This document shows, in pieces, positions 31,915 to 40,253 of a stretch of 42,487 bases of DNA. The notes beneath the pieces are model-generated. The model made no database searches. It worked only from the letters and a program-made list of their open reading frames with translations, and had not been told where the DNA came from. Both the position numbers and the translations under genes were made by a program. The stretch is from DATIYF01 sp035517775 (GTDB lineage: Bacteria > Acidobacteriota > Terriglobia > Terriglobales > Acidobacteriaceae): positions 1 through 42,487 of the forward strand of contig DATIYF010000004.1 in assembly GCA_035517775.1 (NCBI GenBank), read 5' to 3'. Each line of letters begins with the position of its first letter. Position 1 is the stretch's first letter.

Positions 31915-33318
31915 CTATTCCTGGGAAGCGTACTCCTTCAACTTGCGGTAAAGCGTGGTCTTGCCGATGCCCAGCAGCTTGGCCGCGGTCAGCTTGTCAC
32001 CATTCAGCTCCGCGATGGTGCTCAGGATCGTCTGCCGCTCCAACTCCGCCATAGGAACGATCTTCGAGGAGCCGTTGCCGTTATCGGGCCGCACGCTGTG
32101 AATCGCGCTCGGCAAGTCCGCCAGATTGATGACGGGGCCAGTTGTCAAAGCACAGGCGCGTTCCAGGCAATTTTCCAGCTCGCGCACGTTGCCCGGCCAG
32201 TCGTAGGCGAGCATGGCCTTCAGCGCCTCATCACTCACCGTGCGCTCCTGGCCGGTGGAGCGCTCCAGCCGCTCCAGGAAGTAGCCTACCAGCAAGGGAA
32301 CGTCCTGGCGGCGTTCGCGCAGCGGCGGAATGCGCAAAGTGAGCACGTTCAGGCGAAAGAACAGATCGCGCCGGAAGGCGCCCTGCGCCACCGCCTGCTC
32401 CAGATCGCGATTGGTGGCCGCCAGAATCCTCACGTCAATCGCCTGCCGCTTGGTGCTGCCGACCGGGCGAATCTCTTTCTCCTGAATGGCCCGCAGCAGC
32501 TTGGCCTGCAAGTCCACGGGAAGCTCCCCCACTTCATCCAGAAAGACCGTCCCCCCTTCCGCAATCGAGAGCAAGCCCTCCTTGGCTTGCATGGCGCCGG
32601 TGAACGCCCCCTTCACGTAGCCGAAGAGCTCGCTTTCAATCAAAGTCGGGACCAGCGAGCCGCAATCCACGGGAATGAACGGCTTGTCGCGGAATGGCCC
32701 AGAAAAGTGGATGGAGCGCGCCACCATCTCTTTGCCCGTGCCGCTCTCTCCCAGAATGAGCACGGGATGGTTGCTATGCGCCGCCTTGGCGATGATGCGA
32801 TAAAGTTTTTCCATCTCCGGGGCGCGCCCCACAATGCCGCCGAACCCCTGCTTCGACTTGATCTTCTCGCGCAGGATGCGGTTCTCGGTTTTCAGTTTCA
32901 GGTGCCCGGCCACGCGCTCCAGCAGCAGCTTCAGTTCGTCCATGCTGAAGGGCTTGGTCACATAGTCGTAGGCGCCATTCTTCATGGCCTGCACCGCCGA
33001 TTGCACTGTGCCGTACCCGGTCACGACCACCACGGCGGCCTCCGGTCGGCGCTCTTTGATCTGGCGCAGCGCCTCCAGGCCGCCAGCGCCGGGCAGCCTC
33101 AGATCAAGCAGAACTACATCTATGCCCTGGCTATCGAGCATGCGGTAGGCGTGCTCGGCAGAGTCGGCCGCCGAGGTGTTGAAGCCCAGCGATTGCGCCA
33201 CCTCGCGGCACACGTCGCGGATGGCGCGTTCGTCATCCACGATCAGCAGGTTCAGAAAATTCGCCCCTTCGATTTGCGGAGCGGGCGCAAGAGTAGCGGC
33301 AGCACTGGTCATCATCAT
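31915..33318 (-). CDS. NtrC-family sigma-54-dependent response regulator (second)
   Basis: The 467-aa protein starts at the first of three consecutive ATGs overlapping the kinase stop (TGATG), with AGAGG upstream. The second or third ATG would be better spaced. The receiver domain is at about 22-140 with DDE and phospho-acceptor Asp72 (VVLLDLRLPG). The AAA+ domain has GESGTGKE (Walker A), ELFGYVKGAFTGAMQ (GAFTGA loop), VFLDEVGELP (Walker B) and LFFRLNVLTLRIPPLRERRQDVP. The C-terminal Fis HTH is KLTAAKLLGIGKTTLYRKLKEY. It is translationally coupled to the kinase gene just upstream. Targets unknown. Confidence 0.94.
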   Translation of the reverse strand: MMMTSAAATLAPAPQIEGANFLNLLIVDDERAIRDVCREVAQSLGFNTSAADSAEHAYRMLDSQGIDVVLLDLRLPGAGGLEALRQIKERRPEAAVVVVTGYGTVQSAVQAMKNGAYDYVTKPFSMDELKLLLERVAGHLKLKTENRILREKIKSKQGFGGIVGRAPEMEKLYRIIAKAAHSNHPVLILGESGTGKEMVARSIHFSGPFRDKPFIPVDCGSLVPTLIESELFGYVKGAFTGAMQAKEGLLSIAEGGTVFLDEVGELPVDLQAKLLRAIQEKEIRPVGSTKRQAIDVRILAATNRDLEQAVAQGAFRRDLFFRLNVLTLRIPPLRERRQDVPLLVGYFLERLERSTGQERTVSDEALKAMLAYDWPGNVRELENCLERACALTTGPVINLADLPSAIHSVRPDNGNGSSKIVPMAELERQTILSTIAELNGDKLTAAKLLGIGKTTLYRKLKEYASQE

Positions 33319-34460
33319 CACCTCTGATTCTTTTCCGGCTCTTCGCCGGCTTGGTTCCATGGCGGCAGGAAGACGCTCACCCGCGTGCCCTGCCCCGGCT
33401 GGCTTTGAACTTCGACTCGCCCGCGCCGTTGTTCCACCAGGCGGCGCACGCTCCCCAGGCCGAGGCCGGTCCCGCGGCCGTTGGATTTCGTGGTGTTTGT
33501 TTTCGTGGTAAAGAAGGGCTCGAACAGGTGCGACCGGGTCTCACCGTCCATGCCGCAGCCGGTGTCGGTCACGGAGAGCTCAACCTCGTCCCGGGCCTGC
33601 GCTGTGCTGGGCGGGTGGTCCCTGACTGCCAGAACGATTCTTCCACCCTCCGGCATGGCATCGCGCGCGTTCAGCACCAGATTGAGAATGATCTGGCGCA
33701 TTCCGCCCGCCTCGATTTGTACTTTGGGCGCGCCGGGGGCAAGGTCGGTGGCCAGTGCGATATGTTCGCCAATCAGCCGTGAGAGCAGGTTGTGCATTTC
33801 GGCGATGACCTCCTGCCAGGAGGCCGCGCTTTCGCCGCCCGCCTCACCGCGCGCCAGCGCCAGCAACTGCGCGATCAGCCCGGCGCTATGCTCGCCGGCC
33901 CGGCGGATTTCACGCACGTAGCCGGCATGCGCCGGTTCACGCAGGCCGGCGAGCAACAGATCGCAGTAGAGCAGGATTCCGGTGAGCAGATTGTTGAAGT
34001 CATGCGCCACGCCACTCACCAAAAGGCCGAGGGCCGCCAGTTTCTCCGATTCCGGCGAGGGCTGCGTGCCTGGGCCAGGCCCGCCCGCGGTAAGGAGAAG
34101 CAGTTCGCCGCCGGTTTCGCTTCGGCCCGCATTCACAAGCCGAATTGGGAGCTGCATGCCATCTCGCCGCCTCACCAGCCATTCCCCGGATGGGAAGTTC
34201 AGGCCGGCCTGCTCGGCGCTCCCAGCTTTTGCCCCCGTGGAAGAAGCTTCCAGCTCGGGGAAACACTCGGCGAGTGCTCGGCCCCGCATTTCTGCAGCGC
34301 CCTCTGACCCCGCCGCCTCGGCGAAGGCCAAATTGGCATAGACGATTCGCCCCGCTTCCGCCACGGCCAGGCCCACGCGGCAGGCCTCAAGCGCAGCCTG
34401 CAGGATTGCGGGGTCGGGAGTGGCCTCGGTGCGCTCTCGAAACTGCAGCATTGCCGTCAT
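33318..34460 (-). CDS. Soluble PAS-containing NtrB-type histidine kinase
   Basis: The 380-aa protein has no TM segment. The PAS domain at about 18-125 contains VGLAVAEAGRIVYANLAFAEAAG. HisKA has KLAALGLLVSGVAHDFNNLLTGILLYCDLLLAG with His153, the NtrB-like 'AHDFNN' class. The ATPase domain shows LNLVLNARDAMPEGG (N-box), VTDTGCGMD (G1), FEPFFTTK (F-box) and GTGLGLGSVRRLV (G2). It presumably senses an intracellular signal and phosphorylates the sigma-54 regulator whose start overlaps its stop. A palindrome upstream (34562-34581) may be an operator. Confidence 0.92.
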   Translation of the reverse strand: MTAMLQFRERTEATPDPAILQAALEACRVGLAVAEAGRIVYANLAFAEAAGSEGAAEMRGRALAECFPELEASSTGAKAGSAEQAGLNFPSGEWLVRRRDGMQLPIRLVNAGRSETGGELLLLTAGGPGPGTQPSPESEKLAALGLLVSGVAHDFNNLLTGILLYCDLLLAGLREPAHAGYVREIRRAGEHSAGLIAQLLALARGEAGGESAASWQEVIAEMHNLLSRLIGEHIALATDLAPGAPKVQIEAGGMRQIILNLVLNARDAMPEGGRIVLAVRDHPPSTAQARDEVELSVTDTGCGMDGETRSHLFEPFFTTKTNTTKSNGRGTGLGLGSVRRLVEQRRGRVEVQSQPGQGTRVSVFLPPWNQAGEEPEKNQR

Positions 34461-34485
34461 ACCAGCGTTCCTAATCAGGAATCAG

Positions 34486-34506
34486 CCCCGAATTTTTGCT
34501 TCGGGG
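34486..34506. other. Short perfect hairpin upstream of the kinase gene
   Basis: CCCCGAA-tttttgc-TTCGGGG, a 7-bp stem, lies 26 bases upstream of the kinase ATG. In the transcript it could form in the 5' leader just before the start codon. No T-run follows on the minus strand. Confidence 0.4.
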
Positions 34507-34556
34507 TCGAACTCCCCATTCGGGAAGTCTAGGCGGTAAGCGCGGCTCTGCTAAGG

Positions 34557-34586
34557 CTATTCGTCACAAGTTTTTGTGACGGTCAA
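34557..34586 (-). promoter_or_regulatory. Possible promoter with palindromic operator, kinase/regulator operon
   Basis: A perfect 8-bp inverted repeat, CGTCACAA-gttt-TTGTGACG (34562-34581), directly follows a -35-like TTGACC (minus strand, 34586-34581). A weak -10, GAATAG (34562-34557), follows. The palindrome is certain; the promoter reading is tentative. Confidence 0.4.
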
Positions 34587-34660
34587 ACAGAATCGGGAAC
34601 GCGGCCGGTGGATTTCAAAATGGAACCGCCGTTCTTTAAGGCAGATCAGAGTCAGCGTCT

Positions 34661-35296
34661 CTACTTGCTGGCTATTGAGGAGGCTTCGGAGTGAAGGGGT
34701 AGTGCCCGAGTAAGGCGGAAGGTGAGCCGGCCGTCAGCCGGAATGTGGACATCGGGCGATTGCGCCGCCGGCCCGAGCCCGGTATGACCGCCCGCGCCAA
34801 CCAGTGAAATGCCCGGTTTTTTCGGAGGGCTGATATTCGCCTTGGCAAAAATGCTGGAGCTTTGCAGAGGGAGCTTTCTTCCGTCCAGCGAAATGGCGGT
34901 AAGGGTCAGGCGAAGATAACCGGGATCATCGGGGCTGGCCGAGGGCTTTGCGCTTACGATCTTTCCGCTTACCGTCGCCCCGGCCGGGGCGACCAGTTGG
35001 CCCTGAATGTCGATAGGAGCATCCAGGGCAGCCTCAAAAGGATCCCCGGCAACTGCCGTAGCGCTCGAAAGCGGGGCCAGCAGGCGAATCGTGATGAGTG
35101 TGCCGGCGGGAAGGTCGGAAGGGGCAAGCCAGGCAGTGGGAGAACGCCCGGAAAGCGAGCCTTGCTCAAAAGGCGCCTGGCGCAGGTGCGCCGGGCTCTC
35201 AGTTGCAGCCTGAATGGTGGCCTGCCGGGAGCAACCCGTGGTCGCCAGCAGCGCCGCGATTACCGCGAGGCAAATCGTTCTGGATCCCCGAGGCAT
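34661..35296 (-). CDS. Putative lipoprotein, unknown function
   Basis: The 211-aa product has a lipoprotein signal (MPRGSRTICLAVIAALLATTGCSRQ; lipobox Cys22), which sets the start at ATG 35296 although the frame opens earlier. The mature part has LPAGTLITIRLLAPLSSATAVAGDPFEAALDAPI and GQLVAPAGATVSGKIVSAKPS, then YLRLTLTAISLDGRKLPLQSSS. This beta-rich pattern (a 'G..i.vrl...lsS..a..Gd.f.a.l..pi' core) is shared by many acidobacterial secreted proteins of unknown role. It is likely anchored in the inner or outer membrane. It is the same strand as the TPR lipoprotein, 201 bp downstream of it. Confidence 0.75.
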   Translation of the reverse strand: MPRGSRTICLAVIAALLATTGCSRQATIQAATESPAHLRQAPFEQGSLSGRSPTAWLAPSDLPAGTLITIRLLAPLSSATAVAGDPFEAALDAPIDIQGQLVAPAGATVSGKIVSAKPSASPDDPGYLRLTLTAISLDGRKLPLQSSSIFAKANISPPKKPGISLVGAGGHTGLGPAAQSPDVHIPADGRLTFRLTRALPLHSEASSIASK

Positions 35297-35497
35297 GGCC
35301 CCAATCCTGTCTTTAACCTTTGATTCTGACAAGTCGCAAGGCGGATGCCAACTGGAAGGCGATGCAGCCCTAGTGGTTAGGAGGGATTGGCGCAAGCCGG
35401 CGGGCAGTTTTTACAGGTAGTTTTTGCACAAGAGAGGAGTGTCATCCGAGCGGCGCCTTGAACTCCGGGAGGACCCCCGGCGCCGCCCAGCCTCGAG

Positions 35498-36982
35498 CTA
35501 AGTCTTGGCCCCGGCCATCTTCTGCGCTTGCTTGCGGATGAAGGCGTAGTTCAACTGGGGCAGCGAATTGAAGGTCGCGGCTTTGCTGTAATAGTCGTGC
35601 GCCTTGGCGCTGTCGCCCTTGGCCCTATAGACATCGCCCAGGCGGTAGAGGTTGCGCGGGTCCTGCAGGTTGGCCTGCTGGAGTTCGGCAAGGGCGGTAT
35701 CGTAGTCCTTCTGGGCGAGCGCCAGCCTTCCCGCCAGTTCGTGGGACTGCCGCATCTGCGCGGTGTTCTTGGCACCAGCCTGGAAGGCTGCAATGTGCTG
35801 TTTTGCCGCGGCGTAGTCTTTCTTCCCAATGGCGATCTCGGCCAGGTTGAATTCATACTGCAGTTTGGTGTTGTCTTTGATTTCCTGCGAAAGGCTCGAA
35901 GCTTCGGTCACCTGTAGGGAGTGCTCGAACTGCTTCGCGGCCTCGTCAAATTTGCCCGCGGCGAGAAGAATGTTGCCCTTGGCGAGCAGATCGCCGGCCA
36001 TCCCCGCGGCGTCATTCTTCTTTTCGGCGATGGCGTATTGTTTGTCCATCTCATCCAGAGCCGGCTGCGTTTTGCCGCCGTCGGCATCTACTACCGCCAT
36101 GCCGAACAGGGCGGTGCGCAGTTCGCCATCGTTGCGCGCGGCCCCAGCCATCTTTTGCAGTTCCGTCATGGCGTCGCTGGATTTATCCATGTAAAGCAGG
36201 TCGGCTGCAATGCCGAAATGCGAGGGGTTGAACTGCGGGTCCACCGAAAGCGCCTTGCGGTATTGAGTGATGGAATCGTCGAAGCGCCCCATCTTGAGCA
36301 GCAGCTCAGCGTAGGAGTCGTAGGGGTTGGGGTCGTTGGGGATCAGCTCGGTGTACTTCTTGAAGGTCTGCTCGGCATCGGCATAGTCGCCGTTTTGACG
36401 GTAGGCGTAACCGAGAATGTTGTAGGCGGGGGAGAACTTCGGCGCCACCTCGGTGGCTCTCTTGTAGTGCTGAATGGCGTTGGCGAAATCCTGCTGGCCG
36501 AAATAGAAATTGCCCAGCGCCACCTGGGCGCGCTCATCGTCGGGATAGGCCGCGACCAGCTTTTCCAGATCTTCTTTCTGGGTGGCGGTATCGCCATTGG
36601 CGCCGGCCTGCGTGGCAAGAATGAGAAGCCTTTCGCCCTCGGAGACGCCGCCCGAGAGACTCACCGCTTTATTCAGGTGATCGAAGAAATCTTTCGCGGT
36701 AGCCGAGGAGGTAGCCCGGCCCAGCTCGGCCAGGGCGAAGGCCGGGTCAAGAGCGATGGCTTTGTCGAAGTGCGCGATCGAGTCCTGGGCGAGAAGGCGA
36801 TCGGAGAAATCCTGCCCTTGTAGAAATTCCTTGCGAGCTTCATCCGACTTGGTAGTGACGGGAACCTTGCCGGCCTCCGCCGAGGCCGAGGGCGGCTTCT
36901 GGCTCTGGCACGAGGTGCCAATCAGAGTGCTCAGCGCAACCAGAGCGGCCAGGGTGAAATGCAACATGTGACTGGGGCGCAT
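35498..36982 (-). CDS. TPR-repeat protein with lipoprotein-like signal
   Basis: The 494-aa protein starts at ATG 36982 with GGAGAG upstream; the frame opens earlier without signals. The N-terminus MRPSHMLHFTLAALVALSTLIGTSCQSQ is a lipoprotein-like signal with Cys25. About ten TPR units follow, for example AIAHFDKAIALDPAFALAELG, AQVALGNFYFGQQDFANAIQHYKRATEVAPKFSPAYNILGYAYRQNGDY, ADAEQTFKKYTELIPNDPNPYDSYAELLLKMG and DDSITQYRKALSVDPQFNPSHFGIA. The C-terminal part repeats LAQKDYDTALAELQQANLQDPRNLYRLGDVYRAKGDSAKAHDYYSKA. It is a probable envelope scaffold; partner unknown. Confidence 0.88.
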   Translation of the reverse strand: MRPSHMLHFTLAALVALSTLIGTSCQSQKPPSASAEAGKVPVTTKSDEARKEFLQGQDFSDRLLAQDSIAHFDKAIALDPAFALAELGRATSSATAKDFFDHLNKAVSLSGGVSEGERLLILATQAGANGDTATQKEDLEKLVAAYPDDERAQVALGNFYFGQQDFANAIQHYKRATEVAPKFSPAYNILGYAYRQNGDYADAEQTFKKYTELIPNDPNPYDSYAELLLKMGRFDDSITQYRKALSVDPQFNPSHFGIAADLLYMDKSSDAMTELQKMAGAARNDGELRTALFGMAVVDADGGKTQPALDEMDKQYAIAEKKNDAAGMAGDLLAKGNILLAAGKFDEAAKQFEHSLQVTEASSLSQEIKDNTKLQYEFNLAEIAIGKKDYAAAKQHIAAFQAGAKNTAQMRQSHELAGRLALAQKDYDTALAELQQANLQDPRNLYRLGDVYRAKGDSAKAHDYYSKAATFNSLPQLNYAFIRKQAQKMAGAKT

Positions 36983-37385
36983 AGTTTCTCTCCTTTGAGC
37001 TGGTCCTTGGACTTTGCTCGCTTGAACCTGTCGGTGTTGACCGGGAATTAGACTTCGGAGAGGCGCGGCGGATATCAGGCTAGGCCTGTTTTGGCATGAC
37101 TTGTTGAAAGAGTGGCGAGGGCGCAGCCGCCGCACCGTCGTTCCTGACAGATTTCACCGCTCGACAATTCGTTCAGGCTGGGATGGAGAAGGATGAAAAG
37201 CTCCCGAAGGCATTACCAAGGAGACAATTCTCATAACTAACACGGCGTGGCCATTCCGCAGTTACCACCGGGGCGGGTGCAGCCATGGATTTTGACCGAC
37301 CCATTTCTGTTAGATAATCCGTCTTGGGACAAAAGAAGTGGAGCGGCTACCGCGCAGGGGATAACTCGACAGCGGGAGGCGACCG
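36983..37385. other. Divergent intergenic region
   Basis: The 403 bp between the TPR lipoprotein (-) and the oxidoreductase (+) hold no recognisable gene, repeat or RNA. The promoter-like sequence at 37292-37320 is the only feature noted. Confidence 0.5.
37292..37320 (+). promoter_or_regulatory. Possible promoter of the oxidoreductase gene
   Basis: TTGACC (37292-37297) with TAATCC at 37315 (17-bp spacer) or GATAAT at 37313 (15-bp spacer), about 66 bp before the ATG. Confidence 0.4.
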
Positions 37386-38303
37386 ATGAAGGCGATTGTA
37401 GTGACGGATCAGGCTGCGGGAACGGCCGGGGCGAAGCTGGTGGAGCGGCCCGAGCCGCAGGCGGCGATAAACGACGTCATCGTTCAGATTCATGCATCGG
37501 GATTCACCGGGGATGAGCTGACGTGGCCTTCGACCTGGACTGATCGCGCCGGCCGTGACCGGACGCCTTCAATTCCCGGACACGAACTGGCCGGAGTGGT
37601 CACCGCTCTCGGCTATGGCACGACCGGACTGTCGCTTGGACAGCGGGTGTTCGGCCTCACCGACTGGTATCGCGACGGCACGCTGGCGGAGTATGTTGCC
37701 GTCGAGGCGCGCAACCTCACGCCGCTGCCGGGCGACGTTGACTTCACCGTGGGCGCGGCCCTCGTGATGCCGGGCCTGACCGCTTGGCAGGGGTTGTTCG
37801 AGCACGGTCGTCTTCGGGCGGGGCAGAGCGTTCTGGTGCACGGTGCGGCCGGCGTAGTCGGTTCGATGGCCAGCCAGCTCGCACGTCAGGCCGGCGCGTA
37901 CGTCATCGGCACCGGGCGCGCTGGCGGCCGTCAGGCGGCTCTCGACTTCGGCGCACAGGAGTTCGTCAACCTCGATAGCGACGCACTGGAAGACGTCGGC
38001 GAGGTCGATCTGGTTTTCGATGTCATCGGCGGCGACATCGGGAAGCGCTCTGCGGGCCTGGTTCGCGCCGGAGGAACGCTGGTGACCGTCACCGGCCCGA
38101 CCGAGGCGCGGCCCTCCGGCGGCCGGACTGTTGACTTCGTCGTCCTACCAGATGGCGCCCAATTGAGTGAGGCCGTCCAGCGAGTCCGGGATGGCCGGCT
38201 GCGGACAAACATCGGCAAAGTGGCTGCCCTCGACGATGCCGTCGCCGTCTTCAACCGGACCGAACGGATCAAGGGAAAGACGATCATCCGCGTTCAACCG
38301 TGA
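37386..38303 (+). CDS. NADP-dependent quinone-oxidoreductase-type MDR protein
   Basis: The 305-aa member of the zinc-free medium-chain dehydrogenase/reductase superfamily has a GroES-like catalytic part with SGFTGDELTWPSTW and IPGHELAGVVTALGYGTTGLSLGQRVFGL, followed by a Rossmann fold VLVHGAAGVVGSMASQLARQAGAYVIGTGR. The C-terminus shows the usual ALDDAVAVFNRTERIKGKTIIRV. No catalytic or structural zinc cysteines are present, so alcohol dehydrogenation is unlikely; NADPH-dependent reduction of quinones or enones is expected. GGGAGG is just upstream of the ATG. The gene is isolated, and its heavy use of GTC/CTC/GCC-type codons looks somewhat different from its neighbours, hinting at acquisition from another high-GC lineage. 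Confidence 0.88.
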   Translation: MKAIVVTDQAAGTAGAKLVERPEPQAAINDVIVQIHASGFTGDELTWPSTWTDRAGRDRTPSIPGHELAGVVTALGYGTTGLSLGQRVFGLTDWYRDGTLAEYVAVEARNLTPLPGDVDFTVGAALVMPGLTAWQGLFEHGRLRAGQSVLVHGAAGVVGSMASQLARQAGAYVIGTGRAGGRQAALDFGAQEFVNLDSDALEDVGEVDLVFDVIGGDIGKRSAGLVRAGGTLVTVTGPTEARPSGGRTVDFVVLPDGAQLSEAVQRVRDGRLRTNIGKVAALDDAVAVFNRTERIKGKTIIRVQP

Positions 38304-38361
38304 GGACTTGGGGATTGCCCAACGCCTCCGGCGCTCTGACCTGCGATGCCCGGCAACCTCT

Positions 38362-38898
38362 TTAGCCGAGGAACATGACGTGGATGTAAGTGCCCAGCCT
38401 GACGTTGTAGGCCAGGTACCAGCCATCGTGGTCGGGGTCTTCGTAGATGACGATGTCGTCGCTATCCCAGCGCCAGTCGTTGCAGTAGGTGTAGTCCACC
38501 GCCGCCACGCTGAAGTAAAAGCCGTTGAACCAGAAGCGCTCGCGGTTGCCGCCGGCCAGGCGCCAGACGTGCTCGCGGCCGAAGCCGCCGGTGAAGCGTC
38601 CATGCTCCCAGGGATGGTCGAGATGGTAGTGAGGATCATTGCGAGCGGTGTGGCCGATCCACTTGCCGTCGGAGTGAACGTGGGGAGCATCGGGATGCCC
38701 CTTCTTATCTACGAAGCCTTTCTGGGTGCGCGGAGCGGGTTTGTAGTTGCCCTTCGACGGCGCCGGGCCATGAGCGGGAATATGTTGATTGGCGGTTTCG
38801 TGGCCGTGGTCGCCGTGCTCCTCATGTTGTGTCTGAGCGAGCGCAAGTGTAAACATCAGCGCGACAGAAAGCACCAGCAGTGCGATCAAGTTCTTCAT
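38362..38898 (-). CDS. His-rich secreted protein
   Basis: The 178-aa protein has a signal peptide (MKNLIALLVLSVALMFTLALAQ) and CGGAGG before the ATG. The mature N-terminus is very rich in His (HEEHGDHGHETANQHIPAHG), followed by a conserved-looking domain with HPDAPHVHSDGKWIGH, DPHYHLDHPWEHGRF and a Trp/Tyr/Asp-rich end (WFNGFYFSVAAVDYTYCNDWRWDSDDIVIYEDPDHDGWYLAYN). I associate such proteins with Acidobacteriota, but no function is known to me. The histidine clusters suggest metal (Zn, Cu or Ni) binding in the periplasm; this is inference. Confidence 0.8.
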   Translation of the reverse strand: MKNLIALLVLSVALMFTLALAQTQHEEHGDHGHETANQHIPAHGPAPSKGNYKPAPRTQKGFVDKKGHPDAPHVHSDGKWIGHTARNDPHYHLDHPWEHGRFTGGFGREHVWRLAGGNRERFWFNGFYFSVAAVDYTYCNDWRWDSDDIVIYEDPDHDGWYLAYNVRLGTYIHVMFLG

Positions 38899-38984
38899 TC
38901 GCTGCCTCCGGGGACGAGCTACGTTAACACCTTAGCGGCGAATCGCCAAAGTCACCAATCGGGCACGCCGGGAAAAATCCCGGG

Positions 38985-39707
38985 CTAGCGGAACCGGCGG
39001 ATCATCAGGTTGTATCGGTCGGAGCGGTAGATGCCCAGAACGTAGACGGCGGCTTTGCCCTTCGTGGAGTAGAGCACCTGGCGCATACGCAGCAGGGGGT
39101 GCCCGCGCGGCACCTGGAGCAGATGCGCGGTCATGGAGTCGGCGGCGGTGGCGTCTACTTCTTCATCGGCGTAGGCCAACTGAATGCCGTAATCGTTTTC
39201 CAGGCTGGAAAACAGGGAATCACGCGCCAGGGAAGCGCGAGTCAGGTTGGGATACTCGTCGGCAGAGAAATAACAGGTTTCCAGGGCAAAGGGCTCGTCG
39301 GAGCCCAGGCGCAGACGTTCGACCTTGGTCAGGCGGGCGTGGTTCAGGCACCCCAGGCGGGCGGCGACATCCTGTTCATTCTCGACGACGCTGAACAACA
39401 GAATCTTGGAGTTGGCCATCAGATTCCGTTGCGCCATCAACTCGGTAAAGCCCATCAGCTTGTTGAAGTGAATCTTGGGGGGAGCGACGAAGGTGCCGGC
39501 GCCGCGGCGGCGCTGCACCACGCCTTCCTGCTCCAGAGCGCTGAGGGCGTGGCGGGCGGTCATCAGGCTGACTTCATGGATCTTGGCCAGTTCGCGCTCC
39601 GATTCGACCGCGTCGCCCGGCTTCAGGCGCCCGCTTTCAATGCGCCGCAAAATCGTGGCCTGGATTTTCTTGTACGCCGGGGTGCCGTTTTGCCGGTTTT
39701 CGGGCAT
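38985..39707 (-). CDS. GntR-family (HutC-type) transcriptional regulator
   Basis: The 240-aa protein has an N-terminal winged helix at about 8-76: PAYKKIQATILRRIESGRLKPGDAVESERELAKIHEVSLMTARHALSALEQEGVVQRRRGAGTFV, the GntR signature. The C-terminal UTRA effector domain at about 95-238 (RLTKVERLRLGSDEPFALETCYFSADEYPNL, LLRMRQVLYSTKGKAAVYVLGIYRSDRYNL) usually binds sugars or amino-acid derivatives. The start at ATG 39707 gives the standard N-terminal length; the frame opens about 49 codons earlier. It is divergent from the TonB receptor gene, a typical arrangement for local control of nutrient uptake. Repeated GCTATAG sites in between are candidate operators. Confidence 0.92.
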   Translation of the reverse strand: MPENRQNGTPAYKKIQATILRRIESGRLKPGDAVESERELAKIHEVSLMTARHALSALEQEGVVQRRRGAGTFVAPPKIHFNKLMGFTELMAQRNLMANSKILLFSVVENEQDVAARLGCLNHARLTKVERLRLGSDEPFALETCYFSADEYPNLTRASLARDSLFSSLENDYGIQLAYADEEVDATAADSMTAHLLQVPRGHPLLRMRQVLYSTKGKAAVYVLGIYRSDRYNLMIRRFR

Positions 39708-40253
39708 AAGTGATCGAGCGCTCCTTAAAGCAAGAATACAGCTTTCCGTTCTCTCTCCCTGTTGACGAATCCGGCCCCGCGGCCTCAGGTTATGTGCTAT
39801 AGAGCTACCGGCCAAAATTGCCGTGGCCGCCGGACCTGCGGCAAATTGCACCAATCTCGCTGCACCCTATAGCGGCTGCAGGCGCTATAATCCGGCCGGA
39901 ATTCCTAAAGACCCACACCTTAGCCTGCTTCGCCGAAGTTGTAAATAGGTTGTAACGTTATTTTTTCGCCAAAGTTCCCTACTGGAAGCGGAAATTCATC
40001 GGTTCCAGCCAGTCCTGGCGACCCTGGTGGCCCCGGCTTAAGGCCCTGGCTTCGACTGGCCGGCCGGGCGGCGTGCTCTCGCGCTATAGGTCGGTGCACT
40101 TGGTCCAAAAGGGAAATAGTTTTGCCGGATCGCTATTTTTTGCTTGACGACCGTCCTCCATCTACTATATAGCATTTGCCCATCAGCGTTGGATGTGGGT
40201 TTGCGTGGCGCTGTCAGGCTCCCAAACAGACGTCGTCTTCCAGGAGGTTCGTG
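39708..40253. promoter_or_regulatory. Divergent control region with repeated GCTATAG sites
   Basis: This 546-bp region between the GntR-family gene and the receptor contains GCTATAG or its complement at 39796, 39867 and 40083, GCTATA at 39884 and CTATATAG at 40165. The pair at 39868-39889 forms an inverted repeat (TATAGCG-N8-CGCTATA). No gene is seen. Confidence 0.55.
40144..40173 (+). promoter_or_regulatory. Possible promoter of the TonB receptor gene
   Basis: TTGACG (40144-40149) is followed after 16 bp by TATATA (40166) or after 18 bp by TATAGC (40168). The -10 overlaps the palindrome CTATATAG, one of the repeated sites in this region. Confidence 0.55.
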
